The translations under genes and the position numbers were made by a program. Positions 8,612-17,325 of a DNA stretch of 64,000 bases are shown here, in pieces. The stretch spans positions 47,844-111,843 of the forward strand of contig JAFGFT010000004.1 of assembly GCA_016930935.1 (NCBI GenBank). The letters run 5' to 3'. A model generated the notes under the pieces. That model was not told where the DNA came from, searched no databases, and was given only the letters and a program-made list of their open reading frames with translations. Positions within the stretch are counted from its first letter, which is position 1. The number at the start of each line of letters is the position of its first letter. The stretch is from Dehalococcoidia bacterium. Lineage in GTDB: Bacteria; Chloroflexota; Dehalococcoidia; GIF9; AB-539-J10.

Positions 8612-9400
8612 GTGCGCTCTGATTTGGACCTTGCAGCAGAATCACTTCTTGCACACCGGCATGTCGTGTGTCTGACAGGCGCTGGCATGTCAGTCGAGAG
8701 TGGCATTCGGCCATTCAGAGGCCCTGGAGGCCTGTGGACGGAGAATGGTGAACCTCCTCTGGATGACTATCAGAGGTTCCTCGAAGACCCTGCAGGCTAC
8801 TGGCAGAAGGAGATGTATCCGACAGGCCAGATGGGAGAGTTGTATGCGGCTCTGCAGCGCGCGGTTCCCCATGCAGGTCACCGTGCTCTTGTCAGCCTTG
8901 AGCGGCAGGAAATTGTGAAGTTTCTCATCACTCAGAACATCGATGGTCTGCATCGTAAGGCGGGGAGTCGCAATATTGCCGAGATTCATGGCAACTACTC
9001 GTTGCTCCGCTGTGTGAGTTGTGGTAGAAGGTTTGAGAGAGAAGGATTTGCCGGTGCCGGTCTTCCCCCTTCTTGCCCCGAGTGCGGTGATATCGTGAAG
9101 AGTGACGTAGTGGTATTTGGAGAGCCCATCCCGCAGGACGTGGCTGCGGCGTGCATCGACCAGGTAGAATGCTCAGACTGCCTTCTGCTGGTTGGAACTT
9201 CAGGATACGTATATCCTGCAGCAGGTTTCCCTCACCATGTGAAGGCAAACGGGGGAACTGTCATCGAGATTGGTCCGCATGAGACGGACTTGACGGGAAT
9301 TTGTGACCTTTCGGTGCGCTTGACGGCTGCTGAAGCGTTGCCCATTATTGAGAGAACCGTGCGGGGAACAGGTCGTGTTCCCATGACTGATGCCGGTTGA
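8612..9400 (+). CDS. cobB: NAD-dependent protein deacylase (Sir2 family)
   Basis: Sirtuins remove acyl groups from lysines using NAD+, giving nicotinamide and O-acyl-ADP-ribose. The 262-residue frame shows GAGMSVESGIRPFRG, TQNIDGLHRKAG with the catalytic His, a four-cysteine zinc site (CVSCG near residue 135 and CPECG about 20 residues later), and VVVFGEPIPQD. The start is taken as the GTG at 8612, with AAGGG 7 nt upstream; an in-frame TTG at 8570 lacks a ribosome site. It sits 11 bp upstream of purL in the same direction, so it is probably the first gene of a cobB-purL-purQ transcript. Lacking the Ala-Arg-Tyr-Arg pocket check, I cannot say whether it prefers acetyl or succinyl lysine. Confidence 0.94.
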   Translation: MRSDLDLAAESLLAHRHVVCLTGAGMSVESGIRPFRGPGGLWTENGEPPLDDYQRFLEDPAGYWQKEMYPTGQMGELYAALQRAVPHAGHRALVSLERQEIVKFLITQNIDGLHRKAGSRNIAEIHGNYSLLRCVSCGRRFEREGFAGAGLPPSCPECGDIVKSDVVVFGEPIPQDVAAACIDQVECSDCLLLVGTSGYVYPAAGFPHHVKANGGTVIEIGPHETDLTGICDLSVRLTAAEALPIIERTVRGTGRVPMTDAG

Positions 9401-9411
9401 ACGGAAGACAC

Positions 9412-12270
9412 ATGACACATCGAATAGAAGTTGCATTCAATACTGACCTGATTGACCCACGCGAGGACGGCATCATGACCGGCATCCGGGACCTGGGCGT
9501 GTTCTCTATACAGCGTGTGCTCGTTGCTGATGTGTACTGGCTTGATGGGGCTCTTTCACCGGCACAACTCGACGTGCTGTGCGGGAGGCTGCTTTCAGAC
9601 CCCGTTGCGCAGAAGTGTCGCTACGACGGCGGTCACGTTAGGGACGAGGAGTCCTGCCTGCGGCAGATCGAGGTGACATACAACAACGGAGTCACCGACA
9701 CGTTGCAGGACACGATTCTTAAGGGTATTCAAGACCTGGATATCGGCGGAGTGAGCAAGGCTCGCAGCGGTACCAGGTATGTGCTGTATGGCTCCGCCAG
9801 CGAGAGCGAACTAGACGTGATTACGAATCGCCTTCTGTTGAACCCGATTGTGCAACATGTGGTTCGTGAAGGGGAGGAGATCTTCCCTTATGTGCCCGTC
9901 TACGAGTTGGAGCAGCACTCTGTGCCGCTGCTGAACCTGCAGCCGCAGGAACTGTCTGACATGGCAGCTCGATTCGGCTTCTTTCAGACGGAGATGCGTG
10001 CCATCCTTGACCATTTCTCGGAGTTGGGGCGCGACCCGACAGATATAGAGCTCGAGACGCTCGCGCAATCATGGTCTGAACACTGTGTGCACAAGACATT
10101 CAAGGCACGCATCAATGTTGAAGGCGAGACGATTGAGAACCTTCTTCGCAGCACGATAATGAAGGCTACGGGCATGCTGAACAAAGACTGGTGCCTATCT
10201 GTCTTCAAAGACAACGCCGGCGTTATCGACTTCGACGGCCAGAATGCGATCTGTTTCAAGGTGGAGACACACAACCACCCGTCTGCAGTGGAACCCTACG
10301 GGGGAGCCGCGACAGGACTGGGTGGCGTCGTGCGCGATGTGCTTGGCACGGGATTGGGCGCCTTTCCCATCTTGAACACCGACGTGTTCTGCTTCGCGAG
10401 ACCTGACTATGGCTATGACTCGCTGCCTGCCGGGATTCTTCACCCTCGGACTGTGTTCAAGGGAGTGAGGGCTGGAGTGGCAGACTATGGCAACCGCCTT
10501 GGGATTCCCACGATCAACGGTACGGTTCGATTTGATGACCGGTACCTGGGTAATCCACTGGTATTCTGTGGCACGGCGGGCATCATGCCAGTGTGGGCAG
10601 CGCAACAGGGCCTGCAGGAGCCGGGCGACCTTGTGGTGCTGGTGGGCGGAAGGACGGGCAGGGATGGCATTCACGGTGTGACGTTCGCGTCCGAGAAGCT
10701 CGATGAGCAGTCGTCTTTGAGTTCGCGTAGCGCGGTACAAATCGGGAATCCGATTGTTGAGAAGAAGACGATAGACGTCTTGATGGTGGCTCGTGACCGA
10801 AGACTGTACCGCAGGACAACGGATTGTGGTGGTGGTGGGCTGTCTTCCGCTGTGGGAGAGATGGGAGCTGAAACGGGCGTTCGTGTCTACCTGGACAGGG
10901 TTCCCCTGAAATACTCCGGGCTGTCCCATGACGAGATATGGATTTCAGAATCACAGGAACGGATGATATTGGCCGTACCTCCGGAATGCTGCGATGAATT
11001 GCTGGAGCTTTGCAGAGGCGAGGCCGTTGAAGCGACCATTATCGGAGAGTTCACAGACAACCATCGCCTTGAGTTGCTCTACGATGATGTGCTGGTGGGT
11101 GACCTTGAGATGGACTTCCTGCATGACGGGAGGCCGCAACTCGAACTCATGGCAGCGCCGCCAAAGCCTCGTACTCCGGTCGTTGACCCTCCTCCTGCCG
11201 CGTCTATGGAAGATGCACTCACGTCGATTCTGTCTTCATTGAACGTGTGCAGCAAAGAGTGGGTTGTCCGGCAGTACGACCATGAAGTGCAGGGTGGGAG
11301 TGTTCTGAAGCCGCTCGTGGGTGTTGAGGGCGATGGTCCCGGTGACGCTTCAGTGATTCGGCCCGTCCTTGGTTCGACGAGAGGACTCGCGGTATCGAAT
11401 GGCATCAATACCCTCTTCGGAGATACTGACGCGTATGCGATGGCTGCGTCAGCGATTGACGAGGCATTACGGCAGATAGTCGCCGTGGGTGGCAGTCTCG
11501 AAAGGGTGGCCCTTCTGGATAATTTCTGCTGGGGGTCAGTCTCTGAACCTGAGACGTTATGGGCACTCGTCGAGGCCTGCAGGGCCTGTCATGACCTGTC
11601 GCTGGCCTACGGCGCACCATTCATCTCCGGCAAAGACAGCTTGAACAACTTCACGGAGATTGAAGGACAGCGCATCTCCATTCCTCATACGTTGCTTGTT
11701 TCAGCCATCTCTGTGGTGCCTGATGTCAGAAAGGTGATTTCCATGGACCTCAAGGAGGCTGGAAACCTGCTGTTCATTGTTGGCAATACCTACGGCGAGT
11801 TGGCAGGTTCTGAATACAGCCAGTACCTCGGTGAGGAAGGAGCGAATGTTCCGCGTGTTCGCCCTGAGACCGCGCTGCAGGTGATGACGCAGCTTCAGTC
11901 TGCCATCGCTAGTGGCTACGTGAAGGCCTGCCACGACTTGAGTGAAGGGGGAGTTGGGGTGGCGGCGTCTGAAATGGCATTTGCGGGCCACCTGGGAGTG
12001 ACACTGTCTCTCGACAAGGTGCCCCTTGGCGAGAAAGTCACGAGAGATGACATAATGCTCTTCTCGGAGTCGAATAGTCGTTTCCTTGTTGAAGTCAGTG
12101 CAGGGGATGTTCAACGGTTTGAAGAACTGTTCACCGGGCTTCCCTGCGCTATTGTAGGCGTGGTTCAGGAATCGCAACGACTGCGGGTGACGGGGCTTGA
12201 GGGAACGACGGTACTGGACTGTGGAATTGACTCATTGAGGACCGCGTGGAAGCGGCCCCTGGATTGGTAG
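9412..12270 (+). CDS. purL: FGAM synthetase: tandem PurS domains fused to PurL
   Basis: This protein of 952 residues converts FGAR, ATP and ammonia to FGAM in purine synthesis. Residues ~3-75 (RIEVAFNTDLIDPREDGIM, then QLDVLCGRLLSDPVAQ) and ~82-155 (QIEVTYNNGVTDTLQDTIL, then ELDVITNRLLLNPIVQ) each look like a PurS subunit. The rest is a complete PurL with LAQSWSEHCVHKTF, CGGGGLSSAVGEMG and HDLSEGGVGVAASEM motifs. The usual small PurL is about 740 residues with a separate PurS; no separate purS is seen here. The glutaminase is the separate PurQ, 8 bp downstream. The start ATG at 9412 has GGAAG upstream. Confidence 0.95.
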   Translation: MTHRIEVAFNTDLIDPREDGIMTGIRDLGVFSIQRVLVADVYWLDGALSPAQLDVLCGRLLSDPVAQKCRYDGGHVRDEESCLRQIEVTYNNGVTDTLQDTILKGIQDLDIGGVSKARSGTRYVLYGSASESELDVITNRLLLNPIVQHVVREGEEIFPYVPVYELEQHSVPLLNLQPQELSDMAARFGFFQTEMRAILDHFSELGRDPTDIELETLAQSWSEHCVHKTFKARINVEGETIENLLRSTIMKATGMLNKDWCLSVFKDNAGVIDFDGQNAICFKVETHNHPSAVEPYGGAATGLGGVVRDVLGTGLGAFPILNTDVFCFARPDYGYDSLPAGILHPRTVFKGVRAGVADYGNRLGIPTINGTVRFDDRYLGNPLVFCGTAGIMPVWAAQQGLQEPGDLVVLVGGRTGRDGIHGVTFASEKLDEQSSLSSRSAVQIGNPIVEKKTIDVLMVARDRRLYRRTTDCGGGGLSSAVGEMGAETGVRVYLDRVPLKYSGLSHDEIWISESQERMILAVPPECCDELLELCRGEAVEATIIGEFTDNHRLELLYDDVLVGDLEMDFLHDGRPQLELMAAPPKPRTPVVDPPPAASMEDALTSILSSLNVCSKEWVVRQYDHEVQGGSVLKPLVGVEGDGPGDASVIRPVLGSTRGLAVSNGINTLFGDTDAYAMAASAIDEALRQIVAVGGSLERVALLDNFCWGSVSEPETLWALVEACRACHDLSLAYGAPFISGKDSLNNFTEIEGQRISIPHTLLVSAISVVPDVRKVISMDLKEAGNLLFIVGNTYGELAGSEYSQYLGEEGANVPRVRPETALQVMTQLQSAIASGYVKACHDLSEGGVGVAASEMAFAGHLGVTLSLDKVPLGEKVTRDDIMLFSESNSRFLVEVSAGDVQRFEELFTGLPCAIVGVVQESQRLRVTGLEGTTVLDCGIDSLRTAWKRPLDW

Positions 12271-12278
12271 AGGGTAAC

Positions 12279-13052
12279 ATGAAGACACCGCGCATACTTG
12301 TATTGAGAGCACCGGGCACCAACTGTGACCATGAGACTGCTTTCGCATTCGAACTCGCCGGCGGAGCAGCGAGTCTTGTGCATATAGAGCGACTTCTTGA
12401 ACGGACGACTACCATAGAAGGGTTCCAGATATTCGTTATTCCTGGTGGATTCAGCTATGGCGATGACCTCGGGTCGGGCAAGATTGTGGCGAATGAGATT
12501 GAACTCAGGTTGCGGGAGCAGTTGGCTGACTTCGTAGGTAGGGGAGGTCTTGTGCTCGGAATCTGCAACGGATTTCAGGTGCTTGTGCGCGCGGGGCTTC
12601 TGCCGACAGTGTCCTCCCGTCAGAGCGTGAGTCTGTTGCCGAATGTGTCGGGGCGCTTCGAATGTCGCTGGGTGCACATGCGGACGGTGGAGGGTAGCCC
12701 GTGCATCTTCACCCGTGGCATGGACAGTCTTGAACTGGGTGTAGCACATGGCGAGGGCAGACTATTCGTGCCGGAGGATGTCAGGGCGCAGGTCTTCCCT
12801 GCGTTGCGCTATGTGAATCCTGACGGCGGCACCGTAACGTATCCACACAATCCGAACGGTTCCTGCATGGACATCGCAGGATTGAGCGACCCCTCGGGGC
12901 AGATCTTCGGCCTTATGCCGCATCCTGAGCGGTTCGTGCGCGCTCTCCAGCATCCCTCCTGGACGCGGGGTTCGGCTGGTGATGGCAACGCGGCGGGAGC
13001 AGGGTTGCAGATGTTCGTGAACGCGGTCGACTACGCGCGCCAGCTTGCCTGA
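12279..13052 (+). CDS. purQ: Phosphoribosylformylglycinamidine synthase glutaminase subunit PurQ
   Basis: PurQ splits glutamine and passes ammonia to PurL. The class I (triad) glutaminase features are present: APGTNCDHE near the start, IPGGFSYGDDLGSGK, the nucleophile elbow GICNGFQVLV, and GLMPHPERF carrying the catalytic His and Glu. At 257 residues it is of the size found with small PurL. It starts at an ATG with AGAGGG upstream, directly after purL. It converges tail to tail with nrpR, only 12 bp apart, with no clear terminator between. Confidence 0.95.
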   Translation: MKTPRILVLRAPGTNCDHETAFAFELAGGAASLVHIERLLERTTTIEGFQIFVIPGGFSYGDDLGSGKIVANEIELRLREQLADFVGRGGLVLGICNGFQVLVRAGLLPTVSSRQSVSLLPNVSGRFECRWVHMRTVEGSPCIFTRGMDSLELGVAHGEGRLFVPEDVRAQVFPALRYVNPDGGTVTYPHNPNGSCMDIAGLSDPSGQIFGLMPHPERFVRALQHPSWTRGSAGDGNAAGAGLQMFVNAVDYARQLA

Positions 13053-13064
13053 GGTGAGGCATTC

Positions 13065-14057
13065 CTAGAGCGTGTCGATGTCTACCAGTTGGTCGTAGGG
13101 AAGCACGCCGCTCTCAGCGGTGTTGTCTATGTCCAGTCCTGCCTCCGCTGCTGCAGCTACCGGATTGAGACCACCGAGTAGCACCATTCCTATCCTGTTC
13201 ATGCCGACGCTTATCTGGCAGACTGATTCACTGGTATTGCCGAGAACGTAGACGGGGTTGATTCCTGCCTCTCGGAGTTCCTTGATTCGTTGCTCCACAA
13301 TCATGCGCGATGGGGCCAGGAGTTCACGGAAATTCGCGAGAATTCTGCCGGAGCCTGTCTGTGCTACCTCTCGTACACTTGTCATGCGGGCCCTGATGTA
13401 CTGTTCGGATGGGTCGAGTGACGTTCCGTCGTAGCGAATAATGGCGACGAACCGACGTGGCTTGCCATCCTGAATCTCGAGTACACCGCCAAAGCGTGAC
13501 TCGATAGGCACAGAGGAATTCAAGAGGACACCATTGACTACCACTCCGCACACCGTGGCCAAACCAACCTTCCCTTTCGGGATGACCACGGACCCTATCT
13601 TCTCTCCTTCATTGGCAACTGCAACGAGCCTGCTTGCGCAGAAGCCCGTATCGAAGACGGGGCGCATTGCCTTTAGAGCATCGGGGAACTCATCAGTTCG
13701 AAAGAGTGATGCGTTGACAGGCACCAGCCCCTTCGCAGTCGAAGGGTTGAATGTCGTTCTGAATGCCAGGAGCTGCAGCTTCTCGAGAATGAATCCGACT
13801 TGCTCTGGAGCCATTGCCATGCGAAGCTCTTGAAGGCCCAGGGGAGTAATGATCCGCCCGTCTCGTCCGAGCGGCTCGGTGTAGCCTCGCTCATCTGTCA
13901 TCCGGAGGTGGTATCGAACCGCTCGTTCGCTGAGGAAGATGCCGTGTCGTTCCAGTTCACGAGATATGGTAATCGAACCCAGTGCGTCTGATGACTCAGA
14001 CAACACCTTCAGAATGGCGATTGACTTGCGCTCCGTCTCTTTGTCTATTGTCTGCAT
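13065..14057 (-). CDS. nrpR: NrpR-family (DUF128) nitrogen regulator with HTH domain
   Basis: This 330-residue protein opens with a winged helix-turn-helix (ERKSIAILKVLSESSDALGS to about residue 75, including LSERAVRYHLRMTDERGY). It continues as one NrpR effector domain of about 240 residues (GSVVIPKGKVGLATVCGVVVNG; GRILANFRELLAPSRM; GLNPVAAAAEAGLDIDNTAESG). In methanogenic archaea NrpR represses nif and glnA operons and is released by 2-oxoglutarate. This copy has one effector domain, while several archaeal NrpRs have two. It lies in a cluster of glutamine genes, which fits a nitrogen role. I found no GGAA-N6-TTCC operator of the archaeal type in the nearby spacers, so its targets are unknown. 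Confidence 0.88.
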   Translation of the reverse strand: MQTIDKETERKSIAILKVLSESSDALGSITISRELERHGIFLSERAVRYHLRMTDERGYTEPLGRDGRIITPLGLQELRMAMAPEQVGFILEKLQLLAFRTTFNPSTAKGLVPVNASLFRTDEFPDALKAMRPVFDTGFCASRLVAVANEGEKIGSVVIPKGKVGLATVCGVVVNGVLLNSSVPIESRFGGVLEIQDGKPRRFVAIIRYDGTSLDPSEQYIRARMTSVREVAQTGSGRILANFRELLAPSRMIVEQRIKELREAGINPVYVLGNTSESVCQISVGMNRIGMVLLGGLNPVAAAAEAGLDIDNTAESGVLPYDQLVDIDTL

Positions 14058-14125
14058 TTGTATTCAACCCTCGTGTGATTCTCGAGTGGGCGAACTATCG
14101 CGGGGTTCGACGAGCCATTGACGCG

Positions 14126-14740
14126 TCAGTCGTGGGCGTCCCGAGTACAGACATACTGCGTGACCATATCGAGAAAATACGCGTGAACACGCAGATCTTC
14201 GACGAACTCAGGATGAAAACAGGTGGCGAGGATGTTGTTCTGCCTGCATGCCACGATAGTGCCGTTTGCAAGTCGTGCCAGTACCTCTACTCCGTCGTTT
14301 GACGATTCTATCACGGGAGCTCGTATGAACACGCCACGATAGACAGGTCCGGGCAGTGCGGATATCGAAAGGTCTTCTTCAAAGCTGTCTACCTGTCTGC
14401 CAAATCCGTTACGTGCGACCGAGATGTGCAGAAGATTCAACAGGTCCATCGAATGGCTTGTGACGTGAGTAGCGAGGCATATCACACCGGCACATGTGCC
14501 CAGTACGGGCAAGCCCAATGTGATGGCTCGCCTCAGCGGTTCACGTAAACCGTATTCATCAATCAATTTCAGAATAGTCGTACTCTCACCGCCGGGAATC
14601 ACGAGTCCGTCCAGCGTCGCGAGTTGATCAGGGAGTCGGACTTCCACCGCATCAACTCCCAACTGTGTGAGGGACTTCATGTGCTCAGAGAAGGAGCCTT
14701 GGAGCGCAAGCACTCCGATGCGTGTAGACGAGGGACTCAT
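14126..14740 (-). CDS. pdxT: Pyridoxal 5'-phosphate synthase glutaminase subunit PdxT
   Basis: PdxT supplies ammonia to PdxS for the direct synthesis of pyridoxal phosphate. The 204-residue frame has IGVLALQGSFSEH at the N-terminus, VIPGGESTT, the nucleophile elbow GTCAGVICLA and the His-Glu pair in CFHPEFVED. The start ATG at 14740 overlaps the purF stop codon in an ATGA arrangement, which suggests translational coupling. The partner pdxS is not in the window. Confidence 0.95.
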   Translation of the reverse strand: MSPSSTRIGVLALQGSFSEHMKSLTQLGVDAVEVRLPDQLATLDGLVIPGGESTTILKLIDEYGLREPLRRAITLGLPVLGTCAGVICLATHVTSHSMDLLNLLHISVARNGFGRQVDSFEEDLSISALPGPVYRGVFIRAPVIESSNDGVEVLARLANGTIVACRQNNILATCFHPEFVEDLRVHAYFLDMVTQYVCTRDAHD

Positions 14741-16128
14741 TGGGCAGCCTCCAGGGCGAATTTGTCCAATCCAATCTGGACGGGCACGGGGTAGTCGCCA
14801 GTGAAGCATGCCATGCACAGCTTGTCTTGCTCGAAGCCGACCGACTTGAGAAGACCTTCCAGGCTGATATAGCCCAGCGAATCGGCCTTCACGTAATCGC
14901 GAATCTCTTCAACCGACTTCCTGGTGGCGATAAGTTCCCACTCCGTGGCCATGTCCACTCCAAGGAAACAAGGGTGTTTGATGGGTGGAGCGCAGATTCT
15001 GAGGTGTACTTCTGTTGCACCCGCATGGCGAAGCAGTTCAACGACGTGAGGGGTTGTGGTGCCTCTCACTATGCTGTCGTCCACAACCACCAGGCGTTGG
15101 CCCTTGATGACTTCCTTCAGCGGATTGAATTTGAGTTGCACTCCGAGGTCTCTGAGCCTCTGGTCAGGAGAGATGAATGTCCTGCCGACATAGCGGTTTT
15201 TCAAGAGACCTTCAGAGTAGGGAATGCCCGACGCTTCAGCATATCCGATGGCTGCCGGTATGGCGGAATCAGGTACGCCGAGAACGAGGTCGGCGTCTAC
15301 CGGATACTCCTCCCAGAGGCGAACGCCCATGCGCTGCCGCGTTTCATATGCGAGCTTGTGGTCAAGTCTGCTATCGGCGCGTGCCAGATAGATGTACTCA
15401 AAGACACACGCTGCCCGCCTTCCGTCGCTGAACACCATCGTGCTTGTTTCACCTTCGTGGGTGAAGGAGATTATCTCTCCCGGTTGGACGTCTCTGTCAT
15501 ATCGAGCCCCTATATGGTCCAGCGCACAGGTTTCAGATGCCACCACCGGATTAGAATCGACGTATCCGATGCAGAGAGGGCGGACCCCAAGCGGGTCTCT
15601 CGCCGCAATGAGTGATTCGTCTGTGAGGAGTGCGAGGGAGTATGCACCGATGAGGCGCCGCATGGCCGACGAAACGCGTTCCTCCCAGTTGTGGCCGGGG
15701 GACGCGACAATCAACTTGGCAATTACCTCTGAATCGGTCGTGGTGGTGAAGTCGAAGCCTCGCTCCTCAAGTTCCTGCCGCAGCTCTACCGCATTCACTA
15801 CATTGCCGTTGTGCGCCAGAGCGAGCGTGCCTGCAGGTCCGGTCACAATCATCGGTCCCGCGTTGGCTACCGAACTGGAGCCGGTTGTTGAGTAGCGGTT
15901 GTGGCCTATGCCTGCGTTGCCGCGTAGAGTGGCAAGCGACTGTTCGTCGAATACCTGGGATACGAGTCCAACTCCAACGTGGCGGTTCATCTGCTCGCCG
16001 TTGGTGACGACGATGCCGCTACTTTCCTGGCCGCGATGCTGGAGGGCGTAGAGTCCAAAAAATATGAGGCGAGCGACATCTTCCGACTGGGACATTGTCC
16101 CGAATACCGCGCACCTGTCTCTTATCAT
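14737..16128 (-). CDS. purF: Amidophosphoribosyltransferase
   Basis: PurF makes phosphoribosylamine from PRPP and glutamine, the first committed step of purine synthesis. Of its 463 residues the N-terminal half is an Ntn-type (class II) glutaminase: Cys6 in RDRCAVFGT becomes the N-terminal nucleophile after removal of a five-residue propeptide, with ALQHRGQESSG following. The C-terminal half is the phosphoribosyltransferase with VVDDSIVRGTTT as the PRPP loop. Cysteines in LCMACFTGDYP match the 4Fe-4S Bacillus-type enzyme. It is coupled to pdxT and lies 39 bp after carA. Confidence 0.96.
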   Translation of the reverse strand: MIRDRCAVFGTMSQSEDVARLIFFGLYALQHRGQESSGIVVTNGEQMNRHVGVGLVSQVFDEQSLATLRGNAGIGHNRYSTTGSSSVANAGPMIVTGPAGTLALAHNGNVVNAVELRQELEERGFDFTTTTDSEVIAKLIVASPGHNWEERVSSAMRRLIGAYSLALLTDESLIAARDPLGVRPLCIGYVDSNPVVASETCALDHIGARYDRDVQPGEIISFTHEGETSTMVFSDGRRAACVFEYIYLARADSRLDHKLAYETRQRMGVRLWEEYPVDADLVLGVPDSAIPAAIGYAEASGIPYSEGLLKNRYVGRTFISPDQRLRDLGVQLKFNPLKEVIKGQRLVVVDDSIVRGTTTPHVVELLRHAGATEVHLRICAPPIKHPCFLGVDMATEWELIATRKSVEEIRDYVKADSLGYISLEGLLKSVGFEQDKLCMACFTGDYPVPVQIGLDKFALEAAQ

Positions 16129-16167
16129 ATCCTACAGTACCTTAGCGCTCGCGTACGAAGCTGTCAA

Positions 16168-17271
16168 TCAACGTGTCTCCGCGACCTGATTCGAACGCAT
16201 CATGTCCACGAATTGCAGGAATAGATACTGGCTGTCCTGAGGCCCTGGAGTGCCTTCAGCATGGTATTGAATCGAGAGAAGCGAATAGTCCTTGTGCCGC
16301 AGTCCCTCGACCGTGCCATCGTTGAGATTGACGTGGCTGATTTCGATTCCATCTGGCAAAGAGTCGCCGTCAATCGCATACCCGTGATTCTGAGTGGTGA
16401 TGTGAACTCTACCTGTTGCGATGTCACGCACGGGATGATTGCCCCCATGATGGCCAAACTTGAGTTTGAATGTGTTGGCACCCAGCGCGCGTGCCACGAC
16501 CTGGTGGCCAAGGCAGATTGCCATTATCGGGACTCTGCCGAGCAGCTGTCTGGTGATATCTTCAATGCTTCCCAGGTGCACGGGGTCTCCCGGTCCGGGA
16601 GAGAGCAGGACTCCATCAGGATTGAGTGCCATGACCTGTTCAGCAGTTGATGAGACTGGTACGACGGTGACGCGGCATCCCACCCTGTTGAGATTGCGCA
16701 TGATGCTGCGTTTCACTCCGAAGTCAATCAAGACTACGTGCAGCCCGTTGTCGTTGTCGCCGGGCTTGTAAGTACAGTTGGTAGTTGTGCTGACTTCAGC
16801 AACGAGATTCTGGCCGCCATAGGCGGGCACCCTGTGCACTTCGTTGAGCGCCTCCTCTGGAGTCATCTCGCTGGTGAGTACACCCATGAGTACTCCGGTC
16901 GAGCGCAGGTGTCGTGTTATGGCCCTGGTGTCAAGCGCGGTAATTCCGGGGATTCCCTGTCGTTGGAGATAGTCATGGAGAGTCTCGACACTCTGGTAGT
17001 GGCTTGGAGCAAGACAGTGCTCGCGGACGATGAGGCCGCGGGCCTGCACGTGGGCCGACTCGTCATCAACTTCGTTCATTCCGTAATTGCCGACGAGGGG
17101 ATAGGTGAGCGTAAGTAGTTGACCTGCGAATGATGGATCGGTCAGCATCTCCTGATAGCCAGTCATGGAGGTGTCAAAAACGACCTCGCCAAAGGTGGTT
17201 CCTTCTGCGCCGAACGATTCTCCCTGGTAGACGGTGCCGTCCTCCAGTACCAGATATGCTTTCTTGCTCAT
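16168..17271 (-). CDS. carA: Carbamoyl-phosphate synthase small (glutaminase) subunit
   Basis: CarA feeds ammonia from glutamine to CarB for carbamoyl phosphate, used in arginine and pyrimidine synthesis. The 367-residue protein has the CarA-specific N-terminal domain (TTFGEVVFDTSMTGYQEMLT) and a class I glutaminase domain with LSPGPGDP, the elbow MAICLGHQVV and QYHAEGTPGPQDS near the C-terminus with the catalytic His and Glu. The ATG at 17271 has GAGGAG six bases upstream. carB is not in the window, so the two subunits are encoded apart. Confidence 0.96.
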   Translation of the reverse strand: MSKKAYLVLEDGTVYQGESFGAEGTTFGEVVFDTSMTGYQEMLTDPSFAGQLLTLTYPLVGNYGMNEVDDESAHVQARGLIVREHCLAPSHYQSVETLHDYLQRQGIPGITALDTRAITRHLRSTGVLMGVLTSEMTPEEALNEVHRVPAYGGQNLVAEVSTTTNCTYKPGDNDNGLHVVLIDFGVKRSIMRNLNRVGCRVTVVPVSSTAEQVMALNPDGVLLSPGPGDPVHLGSIEDITRQLLGRVPIMAICLGHQVVARALGANTFKLKFGHHGGNHPVRDIATGRVHITTQNHGYAIDGDSLPDGIEISHVNLNDGTVEGLRHKDYSLLSIQYHAEGTPGPQDSQYLFLQFVDMMRSNQVAETR

Positions 17272-17325
17272 TATCAACTCCTCGGGGCTATGTAGCGTTG
17301 CAGACGAGGCTGCAAGATGGAAAGT

